Source of the DNA: Rhabditoides inermis
Taxonomy: Eukaryota; Nematoda; Chromadorea; Rhabditida; Rhabditidae
Assembly: GCA_963966185.1 (NCBI GenBank)
Contig: CAWZYM010000087.1
Span: 612,001 to 676,000, forward strand
Direction of reading: 5' to 3'
Length of the DNA stretch: 64,000 bases
In this document: one piece after another, positions 21,670 through 40,411 of the stretch
How the letters are laid out: each line of letters starts with the position of its first letter
How positions within the stretch are numbered: the first letter of the stretch is position 1
Position numbers and translations under genes: made by a program
The notes under the pieces: model-generated
Database searches by the model: none
What the model was told of the DNA's origin: nothing
What the model saw: only the letters and a program-made list of their open reading frames with translations

Positions 21670-22570
21670 TTGATTGTCGGGAGCTGTGGGTGAGGTGAGG
21701 TGAGATACCCACTCCCCATGGCGCCCCGTCTCTCCCCTCTTCATATTGATTTGATCCATATTCCCGCCAATTTGGCTCACTCTCATAGTCCACGTCTCCC
21801 TCTCCGCATGTTTTATGGTTTTGACCTGACAACATGAACGCAGCAATTCGGCTATATTGTTAGCCACCCGCCTTTCGGCAATAGTGTCTCTATTTGAGGC
21901 ACGACCCTTGTAGTATCCATATTTTGGATACGAACTTTTGGCCCAATTTGGGCCACACAATATATAAATACTATGGATAAGTGTACATATTATATATTTT
22001 GCTTTTCGTAAATATACTGATATTAGCTTCACACTCTCCCACTTACAATCGACAATGCGGCTACTACTGGCCACACTGCCGTCTGGCACTAGTGTCTCTA
22101 TTTGAGGCACGACCACCCTAGTATCCATATTTTGGATACGCAACATTAGCCCTATTTTGGGCTAACCCCTTGATCCTTCGGGATCTTATCTGCATTTACA
22201 TTTACTTTATTCAGACTATATCTAATCAATCCTTGTAAATAACATACAATCCTTTTCAAATTCGTGTTTTCCACTACCGGCTGAAATGCCACGAGCCGTT
22301 CCAACTAAGTTTGGTTTTCTGTCTCTCTTTATCATTCCCTCAATACCACCTTTCTATCCAAACATTCTCACCAAACCTCTACTGCATTCGAAAAGAATGC
22401 AATCTATGTTTCCCTTGGAATAGATGCTTAGTGTCTCGAATGATTCACATGAAAAGTAGCATCACTGATCATTCCATCAAGGAGGAAGGACACCTCGGGG
22501 ATCTCGTTATCCCGCTTAAACCGGCTTCATGATGTGATGAGGTTATAGTAGCACAGGGGTTCTCTCGGGC
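21670..22570 (+). other. Untranslated leader of the Penelope-like element with a duplicated hairpin domain
   Basis: No ORF with family resemblance is seen. Two related domains of about 110 bp start near 21843 and 22050. Each has GTGTCTCTATTTGAGGCACG (21884 and 22092), then the hairpin GTATCCATATTTTGGATAC (21913-21931 and 22121-22139). A second hairpin follows, different in sequence but equal in shape (GGCCCAATTTGGGCC at 21940 and TAGCCCTATTTTGGGCTA at about 22147). Conservation of shape with changed bases suggests a structured leader RNA. Confidence 0.6.
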
Positions 22571-25500
22571 TTGCCTGGGAGGGCTCGGCTTAGTTGCCAC
22601 CCGGTGACACGGGCCCTGTCGCCAACCTGCATGAAGTGTCGAGTCGGGGCGCTCCCTTTGATATTCTATCCGCACATTCTTTCCATTCGCCTCCCCGTGT
22701 CACCCGTACGGAGGACGTGCCTCCACAAAACCCCGGCCGTGGTGGGCCATTATAAATCACCAGCGAACCAACAGAAAACCCCATATTATACTCAAACTAG
22801 TTTTGAGAGCAGAAAAATAGGTGGAAGACATGTTATTCAAGTACCATATAACAATGACCATATAGGTGAATCTTGTGGAAAGTCGAGATGTGTTATTTGT
22901 CCGAAAATTAGTTTCACTGATCATGTTATTAGTAATGCTACAGGACGTACCATTTCTACTAACAAACACGCGACTACTTGTTGTTCTACCAAAAACTTAA
23001 TATATATGATTACTTGTAATCGGTGCAGGCTACAATATGTAGGTGAAACCACCACAACCGTGAAACAACGAATGTCAGCTCACCGCCACAGTTTCAAAAA
23101 TGGTATTCTGAATACATATTTGAGTAAGCACTTCAAACTTTCGGATCATGATCATGAAGATTTCTCAATAGACATTCTCGACAGTGCGGAAGAAAATCGT
23201 GACAAAACTATCCTTCATGAAAAAGAACAGTTTTGGATTCGAATGATGGTTACTGCCTATCCCTTTGGACTCAATGATCAAATAAAAGGATTCGGTAATA
23301 TCTCTGATTTAAGTATTCAAAATTGTAAAATTAAGTCGCACCCCTACTTCTCTATGCAAATCAAAAATGTCAGTAAGAAATGTCGTGGTAAAAAGAGAAG
23401 GAGTCGGCCAGCAAATTATAATTTAATGTCGATATCAGATATTGTTTCGGAAGTTGAAAAGAACAAAGGCTTTTCATTGCACAAGTTTTTTAAAACTATT
23501 TCACGAAATAATACGGATAAGTTGATTGATTTTATGATAAATAATTCTGATTTTAATAATTTGAATAAACTCACTCAACTTAAGATTTTTGCGGGAACGT
23601 GTAAATCACTTATGAAACTAAACAATGCACAACAAACAGTTACACGTTTTCACAATTTGAAAATTAATTATGATGGAAAATTCTTGGAAAGTGTGAACAT
23701 TGCGAAAATAATCAATCGTAGCTTCCGTAATATAATTACACGAGAACAAATTTATAACGATAAAAATGTGTTGAATACTAGAATACTTTACCAATACGAT
23801 CTTCCAATTTCCTCTGTAATTTGTAACTATAACCGCTTCCTTAAAACACTAACCACAGAACGTATACGGGAAATTTTACTAGGCGATTGCATGTGTGATT
23901 CAAAGTATTCCCAATATAAAGATTCTCACCATGAACATGTGGTCACTGGTAATTTGAATATTATTGAGGACATCAATTTGAGAACAATAATGCTGAAAGG
24001 TACGAAGTTCAGAACACCAAAACTAGTTAACAAAATAGAAAGTCTTGAAACTATTCTAGAACATGTAACCACTCACTTGGATAAACTTCAGAAGAGTTAT
24101 AACATTCCACTAAATACTTTTGAAGTTTTTTCATCACGAGTAAAGATGCACCTAAGCAAACGCTACAATGAAGAATATGATAAATTTGATTTTCAGTACA
24201 TTAACTATTCTAAAGAAACTTTATCTCAACTACAAAAACACTTTGTCATAACACCAATAGATAAGGCAGAAGGAAACTTTGCGCTGACATGTAACAAACT
24301 TTACATTCAAATCATGAATAAAGAACTAGGCTACGATGCCATAAACAACGTGGTGAACAGTAGTAATGAAACATATGCTTTGTATGAAAAAGAGTCCATC
24401 GACAACATTGTGCTTAGGCATATTTCTGAAACAAAATCTTTTAATACAATTGAGGCTGATAATAAAACATTACCTAGAATTTATGCGATCCCAAAAATGC
24501 ATAAAAGCCCAATAAAATTTCGATTTATAACTGGAGCTTTTAATAGTAGTCTCAAACCAATTTCATTAGAATTGCAGTTGATACTATCCCATCTCAAATC
24601 ACATTTTGCTAATTATTGCAAATTGATCAGACAGCGTAACAATACCGAAATATACTGGTCAATCAAAAACAGCCAAGAAGCAATCAATTCCATCAACAAT
24701 ATCACAAATAAACAGCATAAAGACCTCTATTGTGCTGATTTTGCTAGTCTGTTCACAAATCTTCCCCATGGAGTTGTCATGCAGAATATGTTCAAACTTG
24801 TAGACCTATGTTTTAACAATAGCGGGAAAAAGTACATTATTTCCGGTTATAAAAAGGCATATTATTCTAACGATGAGAATAATGCAAATAGAAACAAATA
24901 TACACCAGTAGATGTGAAATTCATGATTCAATATATTCTTCACAACAGTTTTGCAATTTATGGAGATAAACTTTTCAAGCAAACATCCGGTATCCCTCAG
25001 GGAAACAATGCCTCTCCATCGTTGGCAGACCTAACACTTTCTTTCATGGAATTCGAATACGTTAAAGCAAATGAAAATGTTTTCAAGTCTGGTTTCAAGG
25101 CATATAGGTATATGGATGATCTCTTGATTGTCCATAATCCTACAAATGATGCTCTGCAGAGAACAGTTGACAGTGTATACCATAGTTCCCTCACACTAGA
25201 ACAAACGAACGTCGGACCAAACAATGCAATCTTCTTGGATTTGAATATTTCAAAGGCACATAACCAGTTCTCAGTGGAATTATATAACAAAACAGATGAT
25301 TACAATTTTGAAGTAGTCAGATATCCGAACTACAATTCTAATATAAAGATGTCTGTGGGTTGGAACACAATGAACGGTGAACTCACACGCATTTTCAGAA
25401 CATGCACAGAGACAGCTTCCTTTAAGGTTAGATGCAAACAGTTAGTGTGCAACTTTCTCAAAAATGAGTATCCGCAGAGAAAAGTAGAATTAGAATTCTG

Positions 25501-25582
25501 TAAATTAGTTATGCGGAATAAATCAATGATGGTAAAGCATAACATTCGTGGTGTGTCTGATGTTCTATCACTAATCAAGTAA
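22571..25582 (+). CDS. Penelope-like retroelement polyprotein: N-terminal GIY-YIG endonuclease plus reverse transcriptase
   Basis: One uninterrupted ORF of 1003 codons. A Cys motif (C102, C107, C110: CGKSRCVICP) and CC137-138 precede a GIY-YIG nuclease: IYMITC at 144-149, YVGET at 156-160, basic R167, HR 171-172, and a downstream Glu near 215-220. The RT core follows: TPIDKAEGNFAL (about 562), RIYAIPKMHKSP (636), FITGAFNSSLKP (652), YCADFASLFTNLP (721), SGIPQGNNASPSLADL (806), catalytic YMDD (about 846) and FLDLNIS (888). In canonical Penelope elements the GIY-YIG domain is C-terminal. The N-terminal position here matches the described Naiad/Chlamys group. The protein would nick DNA and prime reverse transcription of its own RNA in the nucleus. 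The exact start codon is uncertain, because residues 1-60 show no conservation that I can see. The ORF is intact, so the element may be active. Confidence 0.95.
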   Translation: MPGRARLSCHPVTRALSPTCMKCRVGALPLIFYPHILSIRLPVSPVRRTCLHKTPAVVGHYKSPANQQKTPYYTQTSFESRKIGGRHVIQVPYNNDHIGESCGKSRCVICPKISFTDHVISNATGRTISTNKHATTCCSTKNLIYMITCNRCRLQYVGETTTTVKQRMSAHRHSFKNGILNTYLSKHFKLSDHDHEDFSIDILDSAEENRDKTILHEKEQFWIRMMVTAYPFGLNDQIKGFGNISDLSIQNCKIKSHPYFSMQIKNVSKKCRGKKRRSRPANYNLMSISDIVSEVEKNKGFSLHKFFKTISRNNTDKLIDFMINNSDFNNLNKLTQLKIFAGTCKSLMKLNNAQQTVTRFHNLKINYDGKFLESVNIAKIINRSFRNIITREQIYNDKNVLNTRILYQYDLPISSVICNYNRFLKTLTTERIREILLGDCMCDSKYSQYKDSHHEHVVTGNLNIIEDINLRTIMLKGTKFRTPKLVNKIESLETILEHVTTHLDKLQKSYNIPLNTFEVFSSRVKMHLSKRYNEEYDKFDFQYINYSKETLSQLQKHFVITPIDKAEGNFALTCNKLYIQIMNKELGYDAINNVVNSSNETYALYEKESIDNIVLRHISETKSFNTIEADNKTLPRIYAIPKMHKSPIKFRFITGAFNSSLKPISLELQLILSHLKSHFANYCKLIRQRNNTEIYWSIKNSQEAINSINNITNKQHKDLYCADFASLFTNLPHGVVMQNMFKLVDLCFNNSGKKYIISGYKKAYYSNDENNANRNKYTPVDVKFMIQYILHNSFAIYGDKLFKQTSGIPQGNNASPSLADLTLSFMEFEYVKANENVFKSGFKAYRYMDDLLIVHNPTNDALQRTVDSVYHSSLTLEQTNVGPNNAIFLDLNISKAHNQFSVELYNKTDDYNFEVVRYPNYNSNIKMSVGWNTMNGELTRIFRTCTETASFKVRCKQLVCNFLKNEYPQRKVELEFCKLVMRNKSMMVKHNIRGVSDVLSLIK

Positions 25583-26020
25583 ATCTAATAATTATGGCGC
25601 GCCAAACTAGAACTGTCTGCTACTGTGCCTCTCTCTTGTCTCTCACCCACTGACCCACAGTCGCCGCCTCTCTCGCCTCTCTCTTACCCGCTGACCCACA
25701 GTCGCGCATTGTCTGCGCCCCCTATTATTTTCGCACTGATTGCCGCTGCCACATCTACTCTTCCCCCGCATATTCTCCTCGCAACGGCTCTTCCATATGA
25801 GTTATCTGTTATTTCGATCATTATTTTATAATATTTACTAACTAGTATATGTTTGTTGTTGTCCTTGTCTTATATGTTTGTGTTAACCTCTCATGCGTGG
25901 TCATCTCTGATGAGTGCTCCGCCTCGCATGAGACTGTCCGAACAATCCAGTCAGGTGAAAGGAGCCGAAACTGGATTGTTCTTCATGTATTTCTTATCAC
26001 AACTCCCCCTTTTTCTAATT
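25583..26020 (+). mobile_element. 3' non-coding end of the Penelope-like element
   Basis: It follows the RT stop codon directly and is the downstream partner of the pseudo-LTR repeat (25357-26020). It starts with a GC-containing segment rich in CCACTGACCCACAGTCGCC-type direct repeats (25647 and 25691). The ribozyme-like fold follows. Homology with the upstream copy ends at CTAATT (26020), just before the satellite array. Confidence 0.85.
25889..25980 (+). ncRNA. Hammerhead-ribozyme-like fold with permuted strand order (downstream copy)
   Basis: Base-for-base copy of the upstream fold: CTGATGA at 25907-25913, GAAA at 25967-25970, and the predicted cleavage base C25952. The two cleavage sites are 4351 nt apart. 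Cleavage at both would release an RNA of one element length. Confidence 0.55.
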
Positions 26021-28530
26021 ACTGTACCAACCCTGGTTGTGGGTGAGGTGGTACGGACTGAGGCGCGGCGCTGACTCGAGTTTATCCGGCCCAGTGTCCA
26101 TAGAAGACGCTGGAAGGATCACGGTGCTCACAAAACTACAACCGTACTCCCCCTTCTACTAACCCTGGTTGTGGGTGAGGTGGTACGGACTGAGGCGCGG
26201 CGCTGACTCGAGTGTATCCGGCCCAGTGTCCATAGAAGACGCTGGAAGGATCACGGTGCTCACAAAACTACAACCGTACTCCCCCTTCTACTAACCCTGG
26301 TTGTGGGTGAGATGGTACGGACTGAGGCGCGGCGCTGACTCGAGTGTATCCGGCCCAGTGTCCATAGAAGACGCTGGAAGGAACACGGTGCTCACAAAAC
26401 TACAACCGTACTCCCCCTTCTACTAACCCTGGTTGTGGGTGAGGTGGTACGGACTGAGGGGCGGCGCTGACTCGAGTGTATCCGGCCCAGTGTCCATAGA
26501 AGACGCTGGAAGGATCACGGTGCTCACAAAACTACAACCGTACTCCCCCTTCTACTAACCCTGGTTGTGGGTGAGGTGGTACGGACTGAGGCGCGGCGCT
26601 GACTCGAGTGTATCCGGCCCAGTGTCCATAGAAGACGCTGGAAGGATCACGGTGCTCACAAAACTACAACCGTACTCCCCCTTCTACTAACCCTGGTTGT
26701 GGGTGAGGTGGTACGGACTGAGGGGCGGCGCTGACTCGAGTGTATCCGGCCCAGTGTCCATCGAAGACGCTGGAAGGATCACGGTGCTCACAAAACTACA
26801 ACCGTACTCCCCCTTCTACTAACCCTGGTTGTGGGTGAGGTGGTTCGGACTGAGGCACTGACTCGAGTGTATCCGGCCCAGTGTCCATCGAAGACGCTGG
26901 AAGGATCACGGTGCTCACAAAACTACAACTGTGCTCCCCCTTCTACTAACCCTGGTTGTGGGTGAGGTGGTGCGGACTGAGGCGCGGCGCTGACTCGAGT
27001 GTATCCGGCCCAGTGTCCATAGAAGACGCTGGAAGGATCACGGTGCTCACAAAACTACAACCGTACTCCCCCTTCTACTAACCCTGGTTGTGGGTGAGGT
27101 GGTACGGACTGAGGCGCGGCGCTGACTCGAGTGTGTCCGGCCCAGTGTCCATAGAAGACGCTGGAAGGATCACGGTGCTCACAAAACTACAACCGTACTC
27201 CCCCTTCTACTAACCCTGGTTGTGGGTGAGGTGGTACGGACTGAGGCGCGGCGCTGACTCGAGTGTGTCCGGCCCAGTGTCCATAGAAGACGCTGGAAGG
27301 ATCACGGTGCTCACAAAACTACAACCGTGCTCCCCCTTCTACTAACCCTGGTTGTGGGTGAGGTGGTGCGGACTGAGACGCGGCGCTGACTCGAGTGTAT
27401 CCAGCCCAGTGTCCATAGAAGACGCTGGAAGGATCACGGTGCTCACAAAACTACAACCGTACTCCCCCTTCTACTAACCCTGGTTGTGGGTGAGGTGGTA
27501 CGGACTGAGGGGCGGCGCTGACTCGAGTGTATCCGGCCCAGTGTCCATCGAAGACGCTGGAAGGATCACGGTGCTCACAAAACTACAACCGTACTCCCCC
27601 TTCTACTAACCCTGGTTGTGGGTGAGGTGGTTCGGACTGAGGCATTGACTCGAGTGTATCCGGCCCAGTGTCCATCGAAGACGCTGGAAGGATCACGGTG
27701 CTCACAAAACTACAACCGTGCTCCCCCTTCTACTAACCCTGGTTGTGGGTGAGGTGGTGCGGACTGAGGCGCGGCGCTGACTCGAGTGTATCCAGCCCAG
27801 TGTCCATCGAAGACGCTGGAAGGATCACGGTGCTCACAAAACTACAACCGTACTCCCCCTTCTACTAACCCTGGTTGTGGGTGAGGTGGTTCGGACTGAG
27901 GCGCTGACTTGAGTGTATCCGGCCCAGTGTCCATCGAAGACGCTGGAAGGATCACGGTGCTCACAAAACTACAACCGTACTCCCCCTTCTACTAACCCTG
28001 GTTGTGGGTGAGGTGGTACGGACTGAGGCGCGGCGCTGACTCGAGTGTATCCGGCCCAGTGTCCATCGAAGACGCTGGAAGGATCACGGTGCTCACAAAA
28101 CTACAACCGTACTCCCCCTTCTACTAACCCTGGTTGTGGGTGAGGTGGTTCGGACTGAGGCACTGACTTGAGTGTATCCGGCCCAGTGTCCATCGAAGAC
28201 GCTGGAAGGATCACGGTGCTCACAAAACTACAACCGTACTCCCCCTTCTACTAACCCTTGTTGTGGGTGAGGTGGTACGGACTGAGGCGCGGCGCTGACT
28301 CGAGTGTATCCGGCCCAGTGTCCATCGAAGACGCTGGAAGGATCACGGTGCTCACAAAACTACAACCGTACTCCCCCTTCTACTAACCCTGGTTGTGGGT
28401 GAGGTGGTACGGACTGAGGCGCGGCGCTGACTCGAGTGTATCCGGCCCAGTGTCCATCGAAGACGCTGGAAGGATCACGGTGCTCACAAAACTACAACCG
28501 TACTCCCCCTTCTACTAACTTGGTTGTGGG
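26021..28530. repeat. Satellite array, 132-bp unit, about 19 copies
   Basis: Units start at CCCTGGTTGTGGGTGAGGTG (26031, 26163, 26295, 26427 and so on), spaced 132 bp. A shorter variant (about 127 bp) lacks the GCGGC of GAGGCGCGGCGCTGACTC. Units are nearly identical, and variants (TACGG/TTCGG/TGCGG, CATAGAAG/CATCGAAG) recur in a higher-order pattern. The array starts exactly where the Penelope-like element ends. The element's leader shares TGTGGGTGAGGTG (21685) with the unit. No hammerhead core (CTGANGA with GAAA) is present in the unit. Confidence 0.97.
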
Positions 28531-30107
28531 TGAAGTGTCTACTGAAGTAGTTGCAAGGTCCGTTTGAGCGGATTGTGGAGGCAAAGAGTCCATGGTGGGC
28601 TCTGTAAATGACGAGAATCACACCGGCACGTGGTAGACTGTCATGAAGAGGGAGGTGACGGTTACGAAAATGCCTGTCAAAGGTGCAGTGATATGATATG
28701 CAATCAATGAGTAAGGAAGTAAAAAACAGTAACATCCGGTAGAAAAAAACAGTGCACACTGGTTGCAAGTCGGTCGTAAACAGGTCTCTGAATCATGTGG
28801 TCTCACTGGCCGCCCTGTTGTACTCAAAGTGCAAGTGGCTGTGAAAAGGTGCAAACCCGGCGCGCATCACATGCTGGCGCCGGCTTGGGTATATAGGTGA
28901 TGAGACGGGTGCTACCGTATACCGTTACTTACAGACAGACGGGCAGGGCGTTTTCTATATATTAGGATAGTATACAGATTTCCTATTCTACTGGCGGCAA
29001 CTGATTTGCTCACCCACTGTATCAGTATAGTTTCATTCTCGCAATAAGTTGTGCGCTATAGGGTAGATCAGAGGAAGACGGAGAGTCAGCTCTCGGCAAT
29101 AGCGCGCAAAACAAAAAAGGCAGACGGTTATGTGGCACCGCATTTCGAACTGCAGGCGAGGTAGATCGGAAACTATCGCTCTGGCGCAGAGTTTGATACC
29201 CCATTCGCATGCACCAAGCCGGCCGGAGTAGGGAATGCCTGCAGCCACGTCAACTCCAAACAATACGTTCCCTACATATCGTGATCGCCAATCCACAGAA
29301 ATACGCAAACTACTATTGTAATAAAAGACCGCTACTGTGAATTAACATTTCTTCTACATTTAGCGCGCACACTTTGTCAGCCTGACATTTACCAGTAAAT
29401 TTGATACATATGTACTAATTTTCTTATTGAATATTGGCTCGCGCAGTGAGTGCGATACCCAGTGAGTTTCGTAAGTGCAGACTAATGATCAGTGAGACTT
29501 ATATCTAAGTATTTTATATCTTATTGATTAGACGATGCAATGTTTGTTTGTTTATCAGCCTGATTCCGACATGTTCTTACAGTGGTAGCATGATGGGTTA
29601 TCTGGATGCACACTCAATCCTACATTGGGGTATTGGGGCTCCTTGGCTGGAACAGTGCGGCGCAAGTCCTGACTGCTCATGCTACATAGATGGGCGTGAA
29701 CATCGCGAAGTGACCAGTTCCGGATTCGAGGCGCGGTAGAAGATCTTGAAAAGACTGCCGCCGCCGATGGTGGGGCTATCAGAGAGTGAGAGTGGGTTCA
29801 CGCGGCCCACCGGGAGGTAGTGGAATTCGGTAGAACAATTGCCCGCGATGGGAATCGAACCAGCGACCGTTCACTTAGCAAGCTGTGACGCTATCCACTT
29901 GGCCAACCCGGCCCCAGACGATGCAATATAATACCAAAACATGCAATTCGTAGCCTACCAGACTCTTCTGGTAAAACCGAAACGTACAGAAATTAGTCTT
30001 ATACATTATACTATATATACCGTGAAAGATGAACCGTGTATTAGGAGATATTATGAGACCACTGGTTGTATTTGTACGAATCATATTTTTACGAAGGACA
30101 TGTTCAG
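28531..30107. other. Intergenic stretch between the satellite and the second secreted-protein gene
   Basis: No protein-coding exon is supported. It contains a repeat with ACAGACAGACGGGCAGGGCG followed by TTTTCTATATATTAGGAT (28933-28975), a relative of 42274-42316. It also holds a copy of the dispersed TTATCAGCCTGATTCCGACA motif (29553) and a minus-strand tRNA-like sequence near 29836-29915. Confidence 0.55.
29836..29915 (-). other. tRNA-like sequence, minus strand
   Basis: Read on the minus strand it has an A-box-like TTGGCCAAGTGGATAGCG and a perfect B-box-like GGTTCGATTCCC. The middle (TCACAGCTTGCTAAGTGA) forms only a four-pair anticodon arm with an oversized loop. It is likely a tRNA pseudogene or SINE head, not a functional tRNA. 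Confidence 0.5.
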
Positions 30108-31306
30108 TCAGTGAAAAGCAAGCAGAGCAATGACAGTGGTCATAAACATGTTACAAAGAGAGGCGGACGAGACTGGAGCTGGCTGAGTGGTCGCTGCCAG
30201 CAGTCTCTTCTCTTCCCGCGTCTTCTGCTCTTGCTCCACCCGCACCGTCTCCTGCCGCACGATCTCTCGCAGGCTCGCCGCCGCCTCCTCGATCTCGTTC
30301 AGCTGCGCTCTCATTGGCTCGACTTGTCCCGTCTCCTCCACCGACAGCTCCTCTGTTTCCAAATTCGACAACCCATCCTGAAAAGAGAGCTTCCATCGAC
30401 TTCATATCCGATGAGATTTCCCGGTGGAAGGCTCAGTTGGTGAGATGCTACTTAGGATTCGAAACCATTTGATTCCAATTTTCTTTGTGATTACTCTGTG
30501 TTGTTGATTGATAATGTACAAATGTTCGATTCACTCACGTGCAACACTTGCACTGCCGATTCAATGAACTTCGAAGCCTGGGCCGGGTCGTTTTTCACCG
30601 CTCTCACTGCTTGGTTGACAGAGTTGCCGATCGCCCGTCGAACACCCTCGGCCGACACACCGGATCCGCTCAGTCCTAGCGATAGCTTACTGAAAGGGGT
30701 ACAGTGGATTGAGTGGATAGGCAAATCATCAGAGAGCGCAAGAGTGAAGAGAGAGAGCGAGACAGTGAAAAATCGATAGACACCGAGAGCACGCATCAGA
30801 TTCAAGTCCGAAGTCAGTGTGAACTTTCAGGGCACCAGCGGATTGATAGTGGAACTAAGTATTCCCTGGACGGTATTTTTTCAGTGATGCAGTCCAACAT
30901 GAGCGGGATATAGCGGAGTCGCGAATGAATGAAGGGTTTTTTTTTGTCGCAGTGTGCGCGCTCTGCCCTTTCTGCTTTTCTGGAATGAACTCCAACCACG
31001 CCCACCTTTCTACGCACGCCATGCTCTACTAAACAGTGTTGATTCCCATTTCAAACATGTGAAACTATTCCATCAAACACGAAGTACCTTTTGTTCTTGC
31101 TGACAAATTTGGCAATAGCGGAGAGAATTTTGCCGACGGCATTCGCTATTTTCCCGACTACCTTCGACAATTGACCCGCTTGCCGGCGGTGTCTCCACGG
31201 CTAAATGAGAAGTTAAAAAGGAAGTCTTTGAGCAGCTCACTTTTCCATCCGGGCTAGCGACGACGCACGCTAGGATTACTAAGAGAATCCACAACTTCGC
31301 TTGCAT
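30108..31306 (-). CDS. Small secreted protein with a cationic amphipathic helix and coiled coil, copy 2
   Basis: Near-identical paralogue of the gene at 15153-16379, with the same four exons, phases and introns. The signal peptide begins MQAKLWILLVILACVVAS (one residue changed). The basic helix exon is unchanged. The coiled-coil exon has a few substitutions. The last residues differ most: this copy ends CNMFMTTVIALLAFH, still hydrophobic, while copy 1 ends TFTFTFVALMTL. The shared block runs from about 30099 to 31402, including introns and 5' flank. It is a recent segmental duplicate separated from copy 1 by 14 kb. Codon frame and splice sites are intact, so both copies may be expressed. Confidence 0.75.
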
Positions 31307-31738
31307 AGTGAGGTCAGTCAGGTGGTAAATGCGAACAACAACAGCTCGTTTTATGTCAATCTCGTTATCTAATCAGTCTATTTTGCAATGCTTCATATTG
31401 TGGTAGCGAGGTGAACAACTTTGATTCATGGCGGAAACAGTTCATAAGATAGCAGGCAATATCTGTAAGTACTCACTCATTTGTGAAAAGGAAAATAAGT
31501 AGTAGATTGACTTGGTTTTATTGTGAGATTGTCCTAATTTTTCAATCGGGGATGAAGCCAAAATCTGCAGAATCATTGATAAAAATGTGTGTTGGCTTTT
31601 CGAACAATAAACAATTTCTATGAAACAAGCTATTGAAACAAATTATAATTCATGATTCATGTTTCACACCGAAAACATTTATAACAGCACAACAAATGTG
31701 GAGGGTTCAAACATGCAGACAATGATATCATAACAATA

Positions 31739-39378
<7,640 letters not shown>

Positions 39379-39847
39379 GACTAATGATAATGACAACAGT
39401 GAAAAAACACTTGTCTATCATCTCCTATCAGACGACATAGTAATCAGACGACTCGAGACTGCTGTTGTTTGTTCAAGCGTATCTTTCTCCTCAATGACTC
39501 AAGTGGAAGTTATGTGTCATTCGTGTCGACTCTGAATTTTGTTTTGAGGCAAAATCGCAATGCGACCCAATGCGAATCAAAACAATTTGTCTTTGAGATT
39601 TCTTCTTCAAATTATAATTTTTTTTAAATCAAAGTTTATATCAAAAAAGTAATTTTATTCATCTCATACGCGAAGTGACATGTGCGCGTAAATCAGTGAA
39701 AATCACGTGAAGTCGAGAGTAGAATCAGGTAAAACATTTCTCTCATAGTATCATATAGATATGTGCGTAACCCATTGGCAATAACAATCGATCAATCAAT
39801 ACAATCGATCAATCAATACAATCGATCAATACAATGCAGTCGATCGC

Positions 39848-40365
39848 TCAGTCCTCGTCGTCGTCTTCGTTGGCCCCGCCCCCTTCGATGGCGCTCTCGT
39901 CGATGATTGGCTGGTCGTACTCGCGCGGCACGCACCTGGACAGATCCACGCGGCGCGCGTCCACCTATGGTATAGATGGTAATCTTACAGTACCTCTACC
40001 GTATCAACGCAACAGTCTTACAGTAACTCTAAAATATCCCTACGTTACAACAGTCTTACTTTATCTCACTCAACCGTACCCCTACATCCATCTTATGTAC
40101 AGTATATCTACCGTACCCCTATAGCAGTCTTATAGTATCTCTACCGTACCCCTATAGCACTCTTACAATATCTCTACAGTATCCGTACGACAGTCTTACA
40201 GTTTCTCTACCGTATACCACAATAGTCTTACAGTATCCCTACCGTACCCCCACAGTACCTGCTGATCGGGTCGGTTCCACGGCTTCCAATCGGCGTTGTG
40301 CTTGCTTTTCCAGGCGGGGTAGGCGAGACACGCCTTGTGCAGACGCTTGATGATCTGAAGGAGAG

Positions 40366-40411
<46 letters not shown>

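Noticed and set aside
22571..25582. Group II intron, retrovirus or hepadnavirus reverse transcriptase
   Set aside because: The RT motifs, the N-terminal GIY-YIG domain and the head-to-tail partial copy together fit only the Penelope-like group.
26031..26163. Ribozyme or tRNA promoter inside the satellite unit
   Set aside because: I found no CTGANGA with GAAA and no A-box/B-box pair at workable spacing in the unit.
26021..28530. CRISPR-like array
   Set aside because: The 132-bp units are contiguous with no unique spacers, and this is a eukaryotic genome. It is a satellite.
29836..29915. Functional tRNA-Ser gene
   Set aside because: There is an oversized anticodon loop and no proper acceptor stem. 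Kept only as a tRNA-like relic.
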